DNA from: Gracilimonas sp.
Lineage (GTDB): Bacteria; Bacteroidota; Rhodothermia; Balneolales; Balneolaceae
DNA: 64,000 nt
Reading direction: 5' to 3'
Assembly (NCBI RefSeq): GCF_017641085.1
Contig: NZ_JAEPPI010000001.1
Span: forward strand, 1,054,001 to 1,118,000
The notes beneath the pieces are model-generated. The model ran no database searches and was not told the origin of the DNA. It saw nothing but the letters and a program-made list of their open reading frames with translations. How positions within the stretch are numbered: the first letter of the stretch is position 1; each line of letters starts with the position of its first letter. The translations under genes were made by a program, and so were the position numbers. Below, one piece after another: positions 15,458-24,769 of the stretch.

Positions 15458-15678
15458 CTCACCTCGTAGCCTTCTTTTTCCAGGATTTTCTTGATTCGAT
15501 CGACATGATCTCCCTGGATTTCAATGGTCTTGCCTTTTATAGTACCACCGGTGCCCAGCTGGGTTTTCAATTTCTTCTCTAAATCTTCGATTACCTGAGG
15601 GTTGTGGGTGATTCCTCGAATAACGGAAACCTGCTTTCCTCTTCGTCCGGCCGTTTCCATTTTTACACTAACTTTCAT
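15454..15678 (-). CDS. SUI1/YciH-family translation factor domain protein
   Basis: A 74-residue protein made of only the SUI1/eIF1 fold. The family signature GTGGTIKGKTIEIQGDH is intact, followed by the closing KILEKEGYEV helix-strand. Bacterial YciH-type proteins are thought to affect start-site fidelity or stress translation. It is shorter than the usual ~105 residues because it lacks the N-terminal extension. It starts one base after the MATE stop, so it is the last gene of a three-gene minus-strand operon. Confidence 0.85.
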   Translation of the reverse strand: MKVSVKMETAGRRGKQVSVIRGITHNPQVIEDLEKKLKTQLGTGGTIKGKTIEIQGDHVDRIKKILEKEGYEVR

Positions 15679-15679
15679 T

Positions 15680-17092
15680 CTATACTTTGGTTTTTTTCCA
15701 ATTTCCGCGTCGGAACAATATAAAGCCTATTACGCCCAATAGTGATTCCGCAACTACTATAGAGTAAAAAACTCCTTCTTCGTTCCATTCAAGCGTTATG
15801 GCGAGGAAGTAAGCAAGCGGGATTTCGATAAGCCAGAAGCAAATAAGGTTGATGAGAGTGGGCGTTTTAGTATCACCGGCACCGTTAAAGGCCTGAATAA
15901 TCACCATCCCGAAAGCATACGCCAGATATCCATAACTCATAATACGCAGGCATTTTGAGCCAACAGCAATGATGGCGGCATCATCAGTGAAAATGCTCAC
16001 CAGGTTTTCGGAAAATATCAGGAAGCAAACCCCGACCAAGCCCAAAAATATCATATTGATGATAGCCGATATCCAGGTTGATTTCTCTGCTCTTTCGGGT
16101 TGATTGGCTCCCAGATTTTGCCCCACAAGGGTTGCAGCTGCGTTACTCATGCCCCAGGAAGGAAGAATGGAAAATATTAGTATGCGAATGGCAATGGTAT
16201 ATCCGGCCAAAGCAATACTTCCGAATTCAGCAATAATCCGTACAAGACCAACCCAACTGGCCGTAGCAATCAAGAACTGCCCTATACCGCCAATTGAAAC
16301 CCGAATCATCCTTTTAAGGATCTCTGTTTGGATAGATATATGCCTTCTTAGGATGATAATTCGTCCTTTTCCATCAAACAGGCGGTAGAACTGGTAACAT
16401 ACACCGATTCCTCGTCCTATGGTTGTTGCTACTGCAGCTCCTGCTATTCCAAGCTCAGGAAAAGGGCCGTAACCAAAAATCAGAAGTGGGTCTAATACAA
16501 TATTGATTCCATTGGCAATCCAAAGCACTCTCATTGCTATGGCGGCATCACCGGCTCCACGGAAAATAGAGTTGATCACAAACAGGAACATAATGACCAA
16601 ATTCCCGCCTAACATAATGGCTGTGTAGGAGGAAAGGTGAGTGGCTATATTCTCATTTGCCCCCATCAGCTGCAAAATTTCTTTTGCATAAAATATCCCT
16701 GTTAAGGAAATAGGAGCAGAAATAATCAAGCAGACAAAAATAGCCTGAACGGCTGACTTTGCGGCATCATCTTTATTCTTCTCGCCAATTCGGCGTGATA
16801 TGATAGCGGTGGTGGCCATGCTGAAGCCAATGGCGATGGCATATACAAGGGTGAGAACAGATTCGGTGATACCAACGGCCGCGACAGCATCTGCGCCAAG
16901 CTTGGAGACAAAGAAAATATCGACAACGGCGAAAATGGATTCCATCATCATCTCCAGCACCATGGGGATGGACAGAATTAATATAGCTCTGCTAATATTT
17001 CCTTTAGTAAAGTCGAGCTCGGTTCCAGCCAGAGAGGCTTTTATATCAACCCATATTGAATTTGGGGAAGTTTCTGGCTGTATTTCGGACAT
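15680..17092 (-). CDS. MATE family efflux transporter
   Basis: A 470-residue membrane protein with twelve predicted helices in two repeated halves. The first half begins ISRAILILSIPMVLEMM and holds AVGITESVL, and the second repeats the pattern after about residue 250 (GQFLIATASW). It contains AATLVGQNLGA, a typical MATE motif. It would export cationic drugs or metabolites using Na+ or H+. An unusually long 30-residue N-terminal tail precedes helix 1. It begins three bases after the preceding gene on the same strand. Confidence 0.88.
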   Translation of the reverse strand: MSEIQPETSPNSIWVDIKASLAGTELDFTKGNISRAILILSIPMVLEMMMESIFAVVDIFFVSKLGADAVAAVGITESVLTLVYAIAIGFSMATTAIISRRIGEKNKDDAAKSAVQAIFVCLIISAPISLTGIFYAKEILQLMGANENIATHLSSYTAIMLGGNLVIMFLFVINSIFRGAGDAAIAMRVLWIANGINIVLDPLLIFGYGPFPELGIAGAAVATTIGRGIGVCYQFYRLFDGKGRIIILRRHISIQTEILKRMIRVSIGGIGQFLIATASWVGLVRIIAEFGSIALAGYTIAIRILIFSILPSWGMSNAAATLVGQNLGANQPERAEKSTWISAIINMIFLGLVGVCFLIFSENLVSIFTDDAAIIAVGSKCLRIMSYGYLAYAFGMVIIQAFNGAGDTKTPTLINLICFWLIEIPLAYFLAITLEWNEEGVFYSIVVAESLLGVIGFILFRRGNWKKTKV

Positions 17093-17095
17093 AGA

Positions 17096-17692
17096 CTAAT
17101 GTGGACGAGGGGAAAGAAAGTGGGAACCGTGAACGTGCCAGTTCTGTACTTTCCAGGCCATCTTTTCAATAAAAGAGGAGGGGGCTTTAAATAGTACTAC
17201 AGAGTCTGACTTTCTGACTACCATACGATCCAGTTGATCAAATTCTTTGAATTCAAGAACTACAGGTGCTTTAATCTTATCTACGTTTCTGAGAAAATAT
17301 TTTTCCTGTGGGGAAGCATACTTCACAACAGATCCGGTAAATCCGGTATAGACGCCATTTAGCTGTTCTGCGTTCTTAAAGATGACAAGTGGCGCTTTTT
17401 CATCAATAGAAGAAAAACAGTCATTGATGTTGGTATAACTTTCTTCTTCATAAGGTGTTACAATTTCTGCCAAATCAATGACAACTGCTTCACCTATGAT
17501 TTCTCTTTTAAGTTCATCAAGGGCGGCTTCGCGATTAGTGGTAAAAGGTCCTGCATAAACAATCAGTGTATGCTCAGAATCGCCAAGGTTTCTGAATTTT
17601 TTTAGAAACTCTTTGTAGTTCACACTGTTGTATTCAAAAGTATTCTTTGCGTCCATATTCGAAAACTGTACCTGATTATTGATGAGCTTCAA
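17096..17692 (-). CDS. Degenerate AAA+-like protein of unknown function
   Basis: A 198-residue soluble protein with the spacing of a small AAA+ core. A LIVYAGPFTTNREAAL strand-loop-helix stands where Walker A should be, but lacks GxxGxGK. A PLVIFKNAEQL stretch stands at Walker B and a VVLEFKEFDQLDRMV stretch at sensor 1. No nucleotide-binding lysine or catalytic acid pair is visible, so ATP hydrolysis is unlikely. It leads the operon with MATE and SUI1. The fold is inferred from pattern only. A later ATG (17656) is a possible start. Confidence 0.5.
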   Translation of the reverse strand: MKLINNQVQFSNMDAKNTFEYNSVNYKEFLKKFRNLGDSEHTLIVYAGPFTTNREAALDELKREIIGEAVVIDLAEIVTPYEEESYTNINDCFSSIDEKAPLVIFKNAEQLNGVYTGFTGSVVKYASPQEKYFLRNVDKIKAPVVLEFKEFDQLDRMVVRKSDSVVLFKAPSSFIEKMAWKVQNWHVHGSHFLSPRPH

Positions 17693-17730
17693 AGGTAGCG
17701 GTTAGAACGATTGTAAGAAAGGCTTAAAAC

Positions 17731-17761
17731 AAAAAAAGTCCGCCTGTTTAGGGCGGACTTT
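17731..17761 (-). terminator. Terminator after the Ig-like lipoprotein gene
   Basis: AAAGTCCGCC (17735-17744) pairs with GGCGGACTTT (17752-17761); on the minus strand the stem is followed by a run of seven T. It begins about 20 bases after the stop of the minus-strand lipoprotein gene. Confidence 0.9.
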
Positions 17762-17783
17762 GGATAAATACTCAGAATGTAAA

Positions 17784-19238
17784 TTAATTGACACTTTTTC
17801 TTCTGGTACCTGATATACCTGAGTACGTTGTTGTTTGTCCAGAAGGGGTGGTAACACTAATTTTAATAGTTAGATCTGCAGGATCTGCGGACTCCTCATC
17901 TGTATCGCGAATGGAAAACTGGAATTCAGTTGCGCCTGGACCAGGATATAGATAATTACCCAGTGTAAAATCGGTATCCCCGGTAACTTCAATATCATCG
18001 CCACCATCAATCGATATCTCTGTTCCCGCTGCCATTGGATTGCCATTAAGGTCGGTAACAGTGTAGGTAAAACTCGCACCTCCATTCGGTTGAAGGTCAA
18101 AAGTTGTTGGGTTTGCTGATATGGATGCACTCGAAGTTGAAAATACAATAATTACATTCTTTTCAATTTCCTGGTTGTTTCCATTTATGGTTCTGGCTGT
18201 TACTGTAGCATAACCATCACGGCCCCCACTTCCAGCTACATTGTCAGTTGGGCGAGGATCACCGGAAATAAGGTTCACAGTAACCTCTCCATCATCATTC
18301 GTATTTCCTGCACCTGAACCCTGAATAATGCCACCTGTGGTTGTGAAATAAACGGCCGTTCCTGGTTTAACAGGGTTGCCAAATTGGTCACCGAGAATTA
18401 CCGTTAAAGGATTTCGGTTTCCGTTTATCGACCAACCCTCGAAATTGTAATTATCTGCAGCAATACTAAAGTGATCTAAGTCGGGAAATCCCCCATGGAT
18501 GGTAATAGCTACAGGTCTTGACCGGATTGTAAGCCCTACGTCTTCACGGACAATTTCTGCTTGTATCTGTACTACTCCAGCTATATTTCCACTATACAAA
18601 TTTGATGTAACGGTTCCGTTAGCATTCGTTGTTGCGGTTACTGGAGTTATCCCTTCTCCTCCATTAGGGCCGGAGATAATTGAAAACGTTACTTCTTCAG
18701 AATTATTCAAGTCAAGGTTTCTTCCAGATGAATCCTGAACCTGAAAAGTAAAGCTGGTATTAACGATACCGCCTGTTTCTGCAATGTTAATTGTTTCTTC
18801 AGTAATCCCATCAAGAATTATGGATGCAGCACCAGCAGAAGGTCCGGCTACACCTCCGTCATCATCTCCATCATCGCCTCCGTTGTCAGAGGTTTCAGGA
18901 TCTAATTGAAAATTGAAATTCGTAATGTTATCACCAGAAGCTACCTGTACACTACGGCTGTCTGATACATAATCGGTTGCAGAAGCAGCTAAGGTTATAT
19001 CAGTAAGTTCTGAAACGTCAATATTGCTGAATGAGTACTGACCGACTGAATCTGTTCGTGTAAAGTCACTGAATTCCTGAGGACTTGTAATTTGTACGGT
19101 AGCGTTTGCAATCGCATTACCATTCACAGAGTTGGTGACAGCACCCTGGATTACGACAGACTCGTCATCATTAGAAGTACAACCAACAAAAAACTGAATT
19201 AATAAAGCCGTGCAAAGAAGTAGAGATATTTTACGCAT
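17784..19238 (-). CDS. Ig-like (Big) repeat lipoprotein
   Basis: A 484-residue lipoprotein (lipobox near FVGC, residue 20). First comes a carboxypeptidase-regulatory-like domain (about 30-115). A glycine/aspartate-rich linker (about 117-130, GGDDGDDDGG) follows. Then come two or three bacterial Ig-like (invasin/intimin Big_1-type) domains, where VTVNLISGD and VTSNLYSG mark the repeated strand ends. Such proteins are surface adhesins or structural lipoproteins. It lies beside an MFS gene and about 1.7 kb from the pilus-like operon, on the other strand. A link to the filament is speculative. Confidence 0.75.
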   Translation of the reverse strand: MRKISLLLCTALLIQFFVGCTSNDDESVVIQGAVTNSVNGNAIANATVQITSPQEFSDFTRTDSVGQYSFSNIDVSELTDITLAASATDYVSDSRSVQVASGDNITNFNFQLDPETSDNGGDDGDDDGGVAGPSAGAASIILDGITEETINIAETGGIVNTSFTFQVQDSSGRNLDLNNSEEVTFSIISGPNGGEGITPVTATTNANGTVTSNLYSGNIAGVVQIQAEIVREDVGLTIRSRPVAITIHGGFPDLDHFSIAADNYNFEGWSINGNRNPLTVILGDQFGNPVKPGTAVYFTTTGGIIQGSGAGNTNDDGEVTVNLISGDPRPTDNVAGSGGRDGYATVTARTINGNNQEIEKNVIIVFSTSSASISANPTTFDLQPNGGASFTYTVTDLNGNPMAAGTEISIDGGDDIEVTGDTDFTLGNYLYPGPGATEFQFSIRDTDEESADPADLTIKISVTTPSGQTTTYSGISGTRRKSVN

Positions 19239-19362
19239 AGTTTTTTCTTTTATAGAGAACTAAGGGGATACTAAGTTACAATAAAATTCATTTCAAGTTA
19301 GAAATACGTTATAAATGAGAAAGAGGAGAGAAGGAGTCAGGTAATCTTATGGAATCAAAAGC

Positions 19363-20583
19363 TTAGGCATTTATTGGGTCGGCTTTTTCGGTATTCAAAT
19401 CAGGTTCGGGCACGTATTTCCACACTACATAGGCCATCAGAAGGATCATTGCAGTGCCCATCAGTGTATTGCTTACATACCCCTGTTGTACATAAAACGG
19501 GCCTGCTATAGAACCACCAACCCCGTATCCTACCTGACCGATAGCTACCAACAAACTCATTAAAGACCCTCTGTTGTCGGATTTTATAAGTTGTGTTGAT
19601 AAGGCCTGAAAAGGACTGATTCTCATCGCTATGAGAACCATGGCTGCAAAAAAGATGAGGTAGGCTACCCAAAATTCAGATACTACATAGGTGGTAATAC
19701 CCATCACCACAGAAAGACCCAGGCAGGAAATGATGATGATCTTCTTGCGTCCGATACGATCTGATATTTTACCTGCGATAGGGCCGGTAATCACATTTGC
19801 CACGCCTCCCACAAAGAAAAGAGTTGCTATAGCCTTGCCATCCACTCCAAAAGAGGTTTCAAGCCAGGTGGGCAGGTAAACCACGTACACCGAGATACTC
19901 AAAAACATAACCACATAAGCAAAAGCAACAGCTCGTACTTCACTCCGCTTAAGTAGCTCGTAATATTTTGAGATCGAACCTTTAAAGGTAACCCTGTCTT
20001 TTGACAGCTCTACATTTGGCTGCGGAACTTTAAATAAGATAAGGATGAAGGTTAGGGCCATGATACAACCAAAGAGTACAAAAGGAATTCGGAAGCCAAA
20101 TAAATCAGCGAGCAGTGTTCCGATGGGAATTCCTAAAATTTGCCCCATGGCGATACCGCTCATGACCCAGCCATTGGCCCAGCCTCTTCTCTCGTAGGGG
20201 AAGTAATCTCCAACATAGGCAACGGCAGCACCACTTAGCACACCGCCTGCCATGCCCGCTAAAGCCCTAACGATCAGAAGTCCAATAAATGAATCCACTA
20301 ATCCATGAAGAAATAGGAAGAAGGAAATGCCACCTGTTCCAATCAGCAAAATCTTACGGCGTCCGATTTTATCAGACAGAGGCCCCATTATAATGGCAAA
20401 AAGACCAACCATTACTGCGTAAACGGTAACGAGGTTGCCTAAAATTTCAAATGGAGTTCCCAGTTGTTCACTGATGCGGGGCAGAATGGGTGAAATAATC
20501 ATGACCTGACTACTTGCTGCAAAAACAAGTAGCCAGAGGGCAAAAATAATAAGGTAAGGGTTGCCGTCTTGCTTCTTCGTCAT
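19363..20583 (-). CDS. MFS transporter
   Basis: A 406-residue major facilitator with twelve helices. The A-motif GPLSDKIGRRK follows helix 2 (about residues 66-76) and its pair GKISDRIGRKK appears after helix 8, which marks the two homologous halves. It resembles the bicyclomycin/arabinose-type DHA1 exporters. No cargo can be deduced. It starts ~340 bases from the divergent pilus-like operon. Confidence 0.85.
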   Translation of the reverse strand: MTKKQDGNPYLIIFALWLLVFAASSQVMIISPILPRISEQLGTPFEILGNLVTVYAVMVGLFAIIMGPLSDKIGRRKILLIGTGGISFFLFLHGLVDSFIGLLIVRALAGMAGGVLSGAAVAYVGDYFPYERRGWANGWVMSGIAMGQILGIPIGTLLADLFGFRIPFVLFGCIMALTFILILFKVPQPNVELSKDRVTFKGSISKYYELLKRSEVRAVAFAYVVMFLSISVYVVYLPTWLETSFGVDGKAIATLFFVGGVANVITGPIAGKISDRIGRKKIIIISCLGLSVVMGITTYVVSEFWVAYLIFFAAMVLIAMRISPFQALSTQLIKSDNRGSLMSLLVAIGQVGYGVGGSIAGPFYVQQGYVSNTLMGTAMILLMAYVVWKYVPEPDLNTEKADPINA

Positions 20584-20918
20584 TCTGAATTATTTGAACC
20601 AAGATAGAGTGCAGATTTATAAAAAACAGTAAATAATTTTATGAGCAGTTCGGCTATTTTAAAACGATAATTAATGTTTTCTGAAGAGGTGTCGATGAAC
20701 AATCAAATCACTTTAAAAAATTCAAATATACTTTTTATAACATTATTCTTATTTCTGAAAAAAAAGTAGTTTATTGTAACAAATTAGGATATATATCATC
20801 ATTAAAAGGCAACCCGGTGTCGCTTTATTTTCGTACTCGATAAAAGTGGTACTATATTTAAAAGTAAAATTAATTCAGACGCGTCGTCTAAGAACCGAGA
20901 AGGGTAATTTTTAGCATT
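20584..20918. other. Intergenic region upstream of the pilus-like operon
   Basis: 335 bases without a convincing gene, between divergent MFS and GspF-like genes. The GspF side is AT-rich with TACTATATTTA (about 20851), one mismatch from a TAnnTTTG box. No clear -33 element was found. A stretch around 20807 (AAAAGGCAACCCGG) looked like a c-di-GMP riboswitch but lacks the rest of the fold. Confidence 0.3.
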
Positions 20919-22256
20919 ATGGCACAATTCAGGCTAAAAGCGATTTCGCAAAAAGGTAAAGTAGTTCAAACTGAATTTGAAGCTGACAATAAGAAAGAAG
21001 CTCAACTTAAAGTAGACAGGCTTTCGAAGACCAATGGATTGAAGATCCAGTCGGTGGACGAGAAAGTGATGTTTATGTATAAAGTGCAGCGACCGGGAAA
21101 GCCGGTGGTTACAGGTGAGCAGGAAGCATACAGTAAAGAAGAATTAGAAAAAGCGCTCGTTAAGCTTGGCTATAAAGTTAAAAGCATCAATAAAAAGCTT
21201 TTCGACTTCAAAGGCGGAGTGCCTCAGCAGGAAGTTGTGACCTTCATCCGGCTATCTTCTGATTTGCTGCAGCAGCAACTTCCTTATGATGAGATCCTGA
21301 ACCTGCTGTACGAAGATACCCAGAACAAGCGGATGAAAGAGGTAATTAAAACCATCCAGAAAGACCTGAAGGATGGTAAAGAAGGTTCTGAGGTGTACGG
21401 AAAGCATGAAGATGTATTCGGTAAGTTTGCGGCTTATATGTTAAGTGTTGCCTCAACCTCAGGTAATATGGCCCTTGTTTTTGAAAGTACCGCAAAATTT
21501 ATGGAGAGGGACGCTGAGTTTAAAAAGAATATGCGCCGTGCCCTTATGATGCCTGCGGTTACCGTATTGGCTGTAATTGGGGTTGTTCTGTTTTATGTGG
21601 GATATATTTTCCCTGCAACGGCCGAAATGTTCCTGGAAATGGATATCGCTCTTCCTCCAATGACGGCCGCTACCCTCGAAATGAGTTACTGGCTGCGGGA
21701 TAACTGGGTATTGATTGTACTTTCATTCGTTATACCTATTGCTGGTTTTATCTATTTTGTTCGAACACCAAAGGGGCAGCTCTTTAAAGATAAATATATT
21801 ATACATTTACCCGTTTTGGGTGATTTATTGCATAAAACAAGTATTGAGATTTTTGCCCGGGTGTTTTACACTCTCTATAGTGGTTCAGGACAAAACATCG
21901 AAGTTATTAAGGTGGCTTCTGAAGCATGCAGGAACAAATACATGGAAAAGCAGATTAAAGAAGTCGCGATACGAAAAATGCTGAAGGATGGTGCCGGACT
22001 TATCGAGTCGATGGAGGCTACCGGTGTTTTTACAAATACAGCTTTAAGTAGATTCAGGCTGGGTGCTGAGTCGGGTGCTTTAAGGGAAAATGCCAAACAG
22101 CTGGCCGAGTACTACGAAATTCAAACCACCTATAAGATGCAGTCGGTAATTGATATGATTAATCTGTTTATCAATATGTTTATCATGGTTGCGCTGATTG
22201 CTATTACTGTTGTTTCTTCTGAATCAGCCGTAATTCAGCCGAATTCAGGTGTCTAA
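20919..22256 (+). CDS. GspF/PilC-like inner-membrane platform protein
   Basis: A 445-residue polytopic protein of the type II secretion/type IV pilus platform family, which anchors the assembly ATPase. Two copies of the short N-terminal T2SSF-type segment (about residues 1-48 and 52-95) precede the first cytoplasmic helical domain. Membrane spans lie near 208-235, 261-283 and 412-433. The second cytoplasmic domain (~290-405) keeps FARVFYTLYSGSG and RLGAESGAL motifs. It is the first gene of a seven-gene co-directional operon. Confidence 0.9.
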   Translation: MAQFRLKAISQKGKVVQTEFEADNKKEAQLKVDRLSKTNGLKIQSVDEKVMFMYKVQRPGKPVVTGEQEAYSKEELEKALVKLGYKVKSINKKLFDFKGGVPQQEVVTFIRLSSDLLQQQLPYDEILNLLYEDTQNKRMKEVIKTIQKDLKDGKEGSEVYGKHEDVFGKFAAYMLSVASTSGNMALVFESTAKFMERDAEFKKNMRRALMMPAVTVLAVIGVVLFYVGYIFPATAEMFLEMDIALPPMTAATLEMSYWLRDNWVLIVLSFVIPIAGFIYFVRTPKGQLFKDKYIIHLPVLGDLLHKTSIEIFARVFYTLYSGSGQNIEVIKVASEACRNKYMEKQIKEVAIRKMLKDGAGLIESMEATGVFTNTALSRFRLGAESGALRENAKQLAEYYEIQTTYKMQSVIDMINLFINMFIMVALIAITVVSSESAVIQPNSGV

Positions 22257-22265
22257 GAGTTTTAA

Positions 22266-24041
22266 ATGGGAAAAATAAACATACGCAGACATATTGGGGA
22301 TATCCTTGTAAACAAGGGTATTATCACTAAAGAGCAGTTGCAAAAAGGCTTGTCGATTCTCTCAGAAGAACCAAAAGAGAGCAACCGTAGGCTGGGGCAA
22401 ATTCTTTCACAGGACCTGGGATTGAACCGGCACCTGATCATGAAGGAAATTGCCAACATCTATGCCTTCCGCGAGGTTTTGAAAGATGTAGATGAAATTC
22501 CGGGAGAGGTTCTCGATCATATCAAAGAAAACCTGGAAGATCTCCCCAAAGAGATTGTAGATGAACTGGTACACCATAAGGCTCTTCCGTATCAGAAAAC
22601 CAAGAATTCCATTGTAATTGCTGCGGCAGATCCATCTGATCCTAACATTCAAAGTGTACTCAATAAGATTAATTTCAAGCAGACGGAGTTAGTCTATTGT
22701 AAATACGAGTCGATTGAAGACATCCTGTCTAAAGTTTACGAGCAAAAGAATGAATTCCTGGACCTGCTCGAAGAAATCGATTATGAAGAGCCTGATTTAG
22801 ATAAGAATCAGGAAGAAATTGACGAAGAAGAGATTGATGCCGAGATCAATCAGAGTATGCTTAATTCTTTGGTGGAAGGGATGTTGGTAGAATCAGTTCG
22901 CCAGGGAGTTAGTGATATGCACATCGTGCCAAGTTCCCCAACCACCACGGATATCCGGTTTCGTGTGGATGGTAAATTACAGCTTTGGTATCAACAGAAG
23001 AATGTGAAGCCGGAAGCTATTTCAGCCGTTATTAAAGATAAAACCCGTAATGTTGATCGTTTTGAGCGGGATGCCTCACAGGATGGTTTTATTCAGCGGC
23101 AAATTGATGGCGTTGGGATTCGGTACCGGGTTTCTATTATGCCCATTGTTGGGAAGCAGTACGATCGGAAGTTTGAGTCAATTGTAATTCGGGTTTTGGA
23201 TGACCGAAATGTAATTCGTGACCTGGATAAACTGGGTTTGCAGAAGCAGGCGAAAGAAAATTTCATAAAATCAATCCAAAAACCCTCCGGTATCGTAATT
23301 ATTACGGGTCCCACGGGAAGTGGTAAATCAACTACGTTGGTAGCCGCCTTGTACTATGTAATTGATCCGACAAAAAATGTGCTTACCGTAGAGGAACCTG
23401 TGGAGTACATTATTGAAGGAGCTAGGCAGCTAAAGATCAGTAATCATATGACCTTTGATCAGTCGATCAGGGGTATTCTCCGGCATGACCCTGATATTGT
23501 ACTTGTAGGGGAGATGAGGGATTTAAAGACCGCCGAAATTGCTATTAAACTGGCTAATACCGGTCACTTAACCTTTTCAACCCTTCACACCAATGATGCG
23601 CCCAGTGCAATTTCCCGTTTGTTTAAGATGGGGGTTGAGCCATTTTTGATTGCAAATGCCGTAAACCTGGTAGTTGCCCAGCGTTTGATCAGGCGGTTGT
23701 GCAGTAATTGCAAGGAACAGTTTACACCACATCCCGAGACGGCCAAGGGAATTGGTTTTACCGATAAAGAAATTGAAGAAACAACATTCTACAAAGCGGT
23801 TGGCTGCGAAAAATGTAATGAAACAGGCTTTAAAGGCCGTGCGGGTATTCACGAGGCCCTTTATTTCTCAAAAGAGATAAAGCAAATGATTCTGGATGCC
23901 GGTGGCGATATTGATGAAGGAGCTATCAAAGAGATGGCAATGTCGCAAGGTATGCTTACATTGCGCGGGTCTGGCCGGGAGCGTGTGAAAGAAGGTGTTT
24001 CTACGATCGAAGAAATTGTGGCTGCAACTATTGAAGATTAA
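22266..24041 (+). CDS. GspE/PilB-like assembly ATPase
   Basis: A 591-residue hexameric-type secretion ATPase. The N-terminal T2SSE_N domain (~1-150) is followed by an acidic linker (~165-195) and the core ATPase. The core has Walker A GPTGSGKST (~347-355), the Asp-box TVEEPVEY, Walker B DPDIVLVGEMRD (~407-418) and a HTNDA motif. The zinc site has the CxxC pairs CSNC (~478) and CEKC (~514), as in GspE/PilB. It drives extension of the filament or pseudopilus from the cytoplasmic side. It lies nine bases after the platform gene. Confidence 0.93.
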   Translation: MGKINIRRHIGDILVNKGIITKEQLQKGLSILSEEPKESNRRLGQILSQDLGLNRHLIMKEIANIYAFREVLKDVDEIPGEVLDHIKENLEDLPKEIVDELVHHKALPYQKTKNSIVIAAADPSDPNIQSVLNKINFKQTELVYCKYESIEDILSKVYEQKNEFLDLLEEIDYEEPDLDKNQEEIDEEEIDAEINQSMLNSLVEGMLVESVRQGVSDMHIVPSSPTTTDIRFRVDGKLQLWYQQKNVKPEAISAVIKDKTRNVDRFERDASQDGFIQRQIDGVGIRYRVSIMPIVGKQYDRKFESIVIRVLDDRNVIRDLDKLGLQKQAKENFIKSIQKPSGIVIITGPTGSGKSTTLVAALYYVIDPTKNVLTVEEPVEYIIEGARQLKISNHMTFDQSIRGILRHDPDIVLVGEMRDLKTAEIAIKLANTGHLTFSTLHTNDAPSAISRLFKMGVEPFLIANAVNLVVAQRLIRRLCSNCKEQFTPHPETAKGIGFTDKEIEETTFYKAVGCEKCNETGFKGRAGIHEALYFSKEIKQMILDAGGDIDEGAIKEMAMSQGMLTLRGSGRERVKEGVSTIEEIVAATIED

Positions 24042-24120
24042 TAAGCGGAAAACTTGAAATTAAATATTAACTTAATGCATATTGCTGTTATGCCAGTAGT
24101 AACCATTACAGGGGTTTAGT

Positions 24121-24627
24121 ATGAGTACTGAGATGTCAAATTCCGGCGATGAATTAATGACCGATTACATAAAGAAGTTTTTGAAAGAACCTCCGTTGCT
24201 TCTGAAAAACTTCCATTATGAGGACGTTCTGGAGTTCCTTCAGTTAGGGAAGGAAGAAAGGTTTCTGTCTGATGAAATTATTTTGAATGAGTCGGAATAT
24301 GTTAATTCAGCCTATTTAGTAGCTGAAGGAAAAGTATGTATTTGGAAGGATAACATACAGTTAGCTACGTTGGGAGAAGGTAATTTTTTAGGGGAAACTT
24401 TCTTATTCAGTAAAAATAATAGAATGGCTAAGGTTACAGCTGAGGGCGATTGTGTGGTACTCAGATACGAGCGATATGAAGCCCTTAATTTTTTCAGGAA
24501 AAAACCCGAAAAGCTGTTTAATATCTTTACAAAAAATATCATCGAAATACAGCAGCGAAAAATAAGTAACATGAACGTTCAATTACTCAACTTAAAGAAG
24601 AGGTTATTGAACGATACCAATTGGTAA
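24121..24627 (+). CDS. Cyclic-nucleotide-binding-fold protein without DNA-binding domain
   Basis: A 168-residue protein whose middle (~45-150) has the cNMP-binding jelly-roll: an ILNESEYVNSAYLVAEGKVCIW stretch with the family's G-V-L spacing, then LGEGNFLGE and a phosphate-cassette-like region. The canonical R-A-A/T pair of CRP/PKA is not obvious (LGETFLFSKNNRMA), so ligand binding is uncertain. There is no helix-turn-helix, so it is not a transcription factor. It sits 79 bases after the extension ATPase and 142 before the PilT-like ATPase. A role in switching or tuning the motors is inferred. Confidence 0.7.
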   Translation: MSTEMSNSGDELMTDYIKKFLKEPPLLLKNFHYEDVLEFLQLGKEERFLSDEIILNESEYVNSAYLVAEGKVCIWKDNIQLATLGEGNFLGETFLFSKNNRMAKVTAEGDCVVLRYERYEALNFFRKKPEKLFNIFTKNIIEIQQRKISNMNVQLLNLKKRLLNDTNW

Positions 24628-24769
24628 TACTGTAAACATCATTGTACGGCAAATTGATAAATTGCAAGCACATAAGCTTGGATTATTAGTTTTTTTTAAT
24701 TTTTTTCGTAACAATAGGCCTTTACAGGTATCCTGTTATTTGTCATCAACAAATTGATTTGGCTTTATT

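Noticed and set aside
20800-20918. A possible c-di-GMP riboswitch ahead of the pilus-like operon
   Set aside because: Only a short GGCAACCCGG-like piece is present; the conserved GCAAAGCC-like junction and the closing stems are missing.
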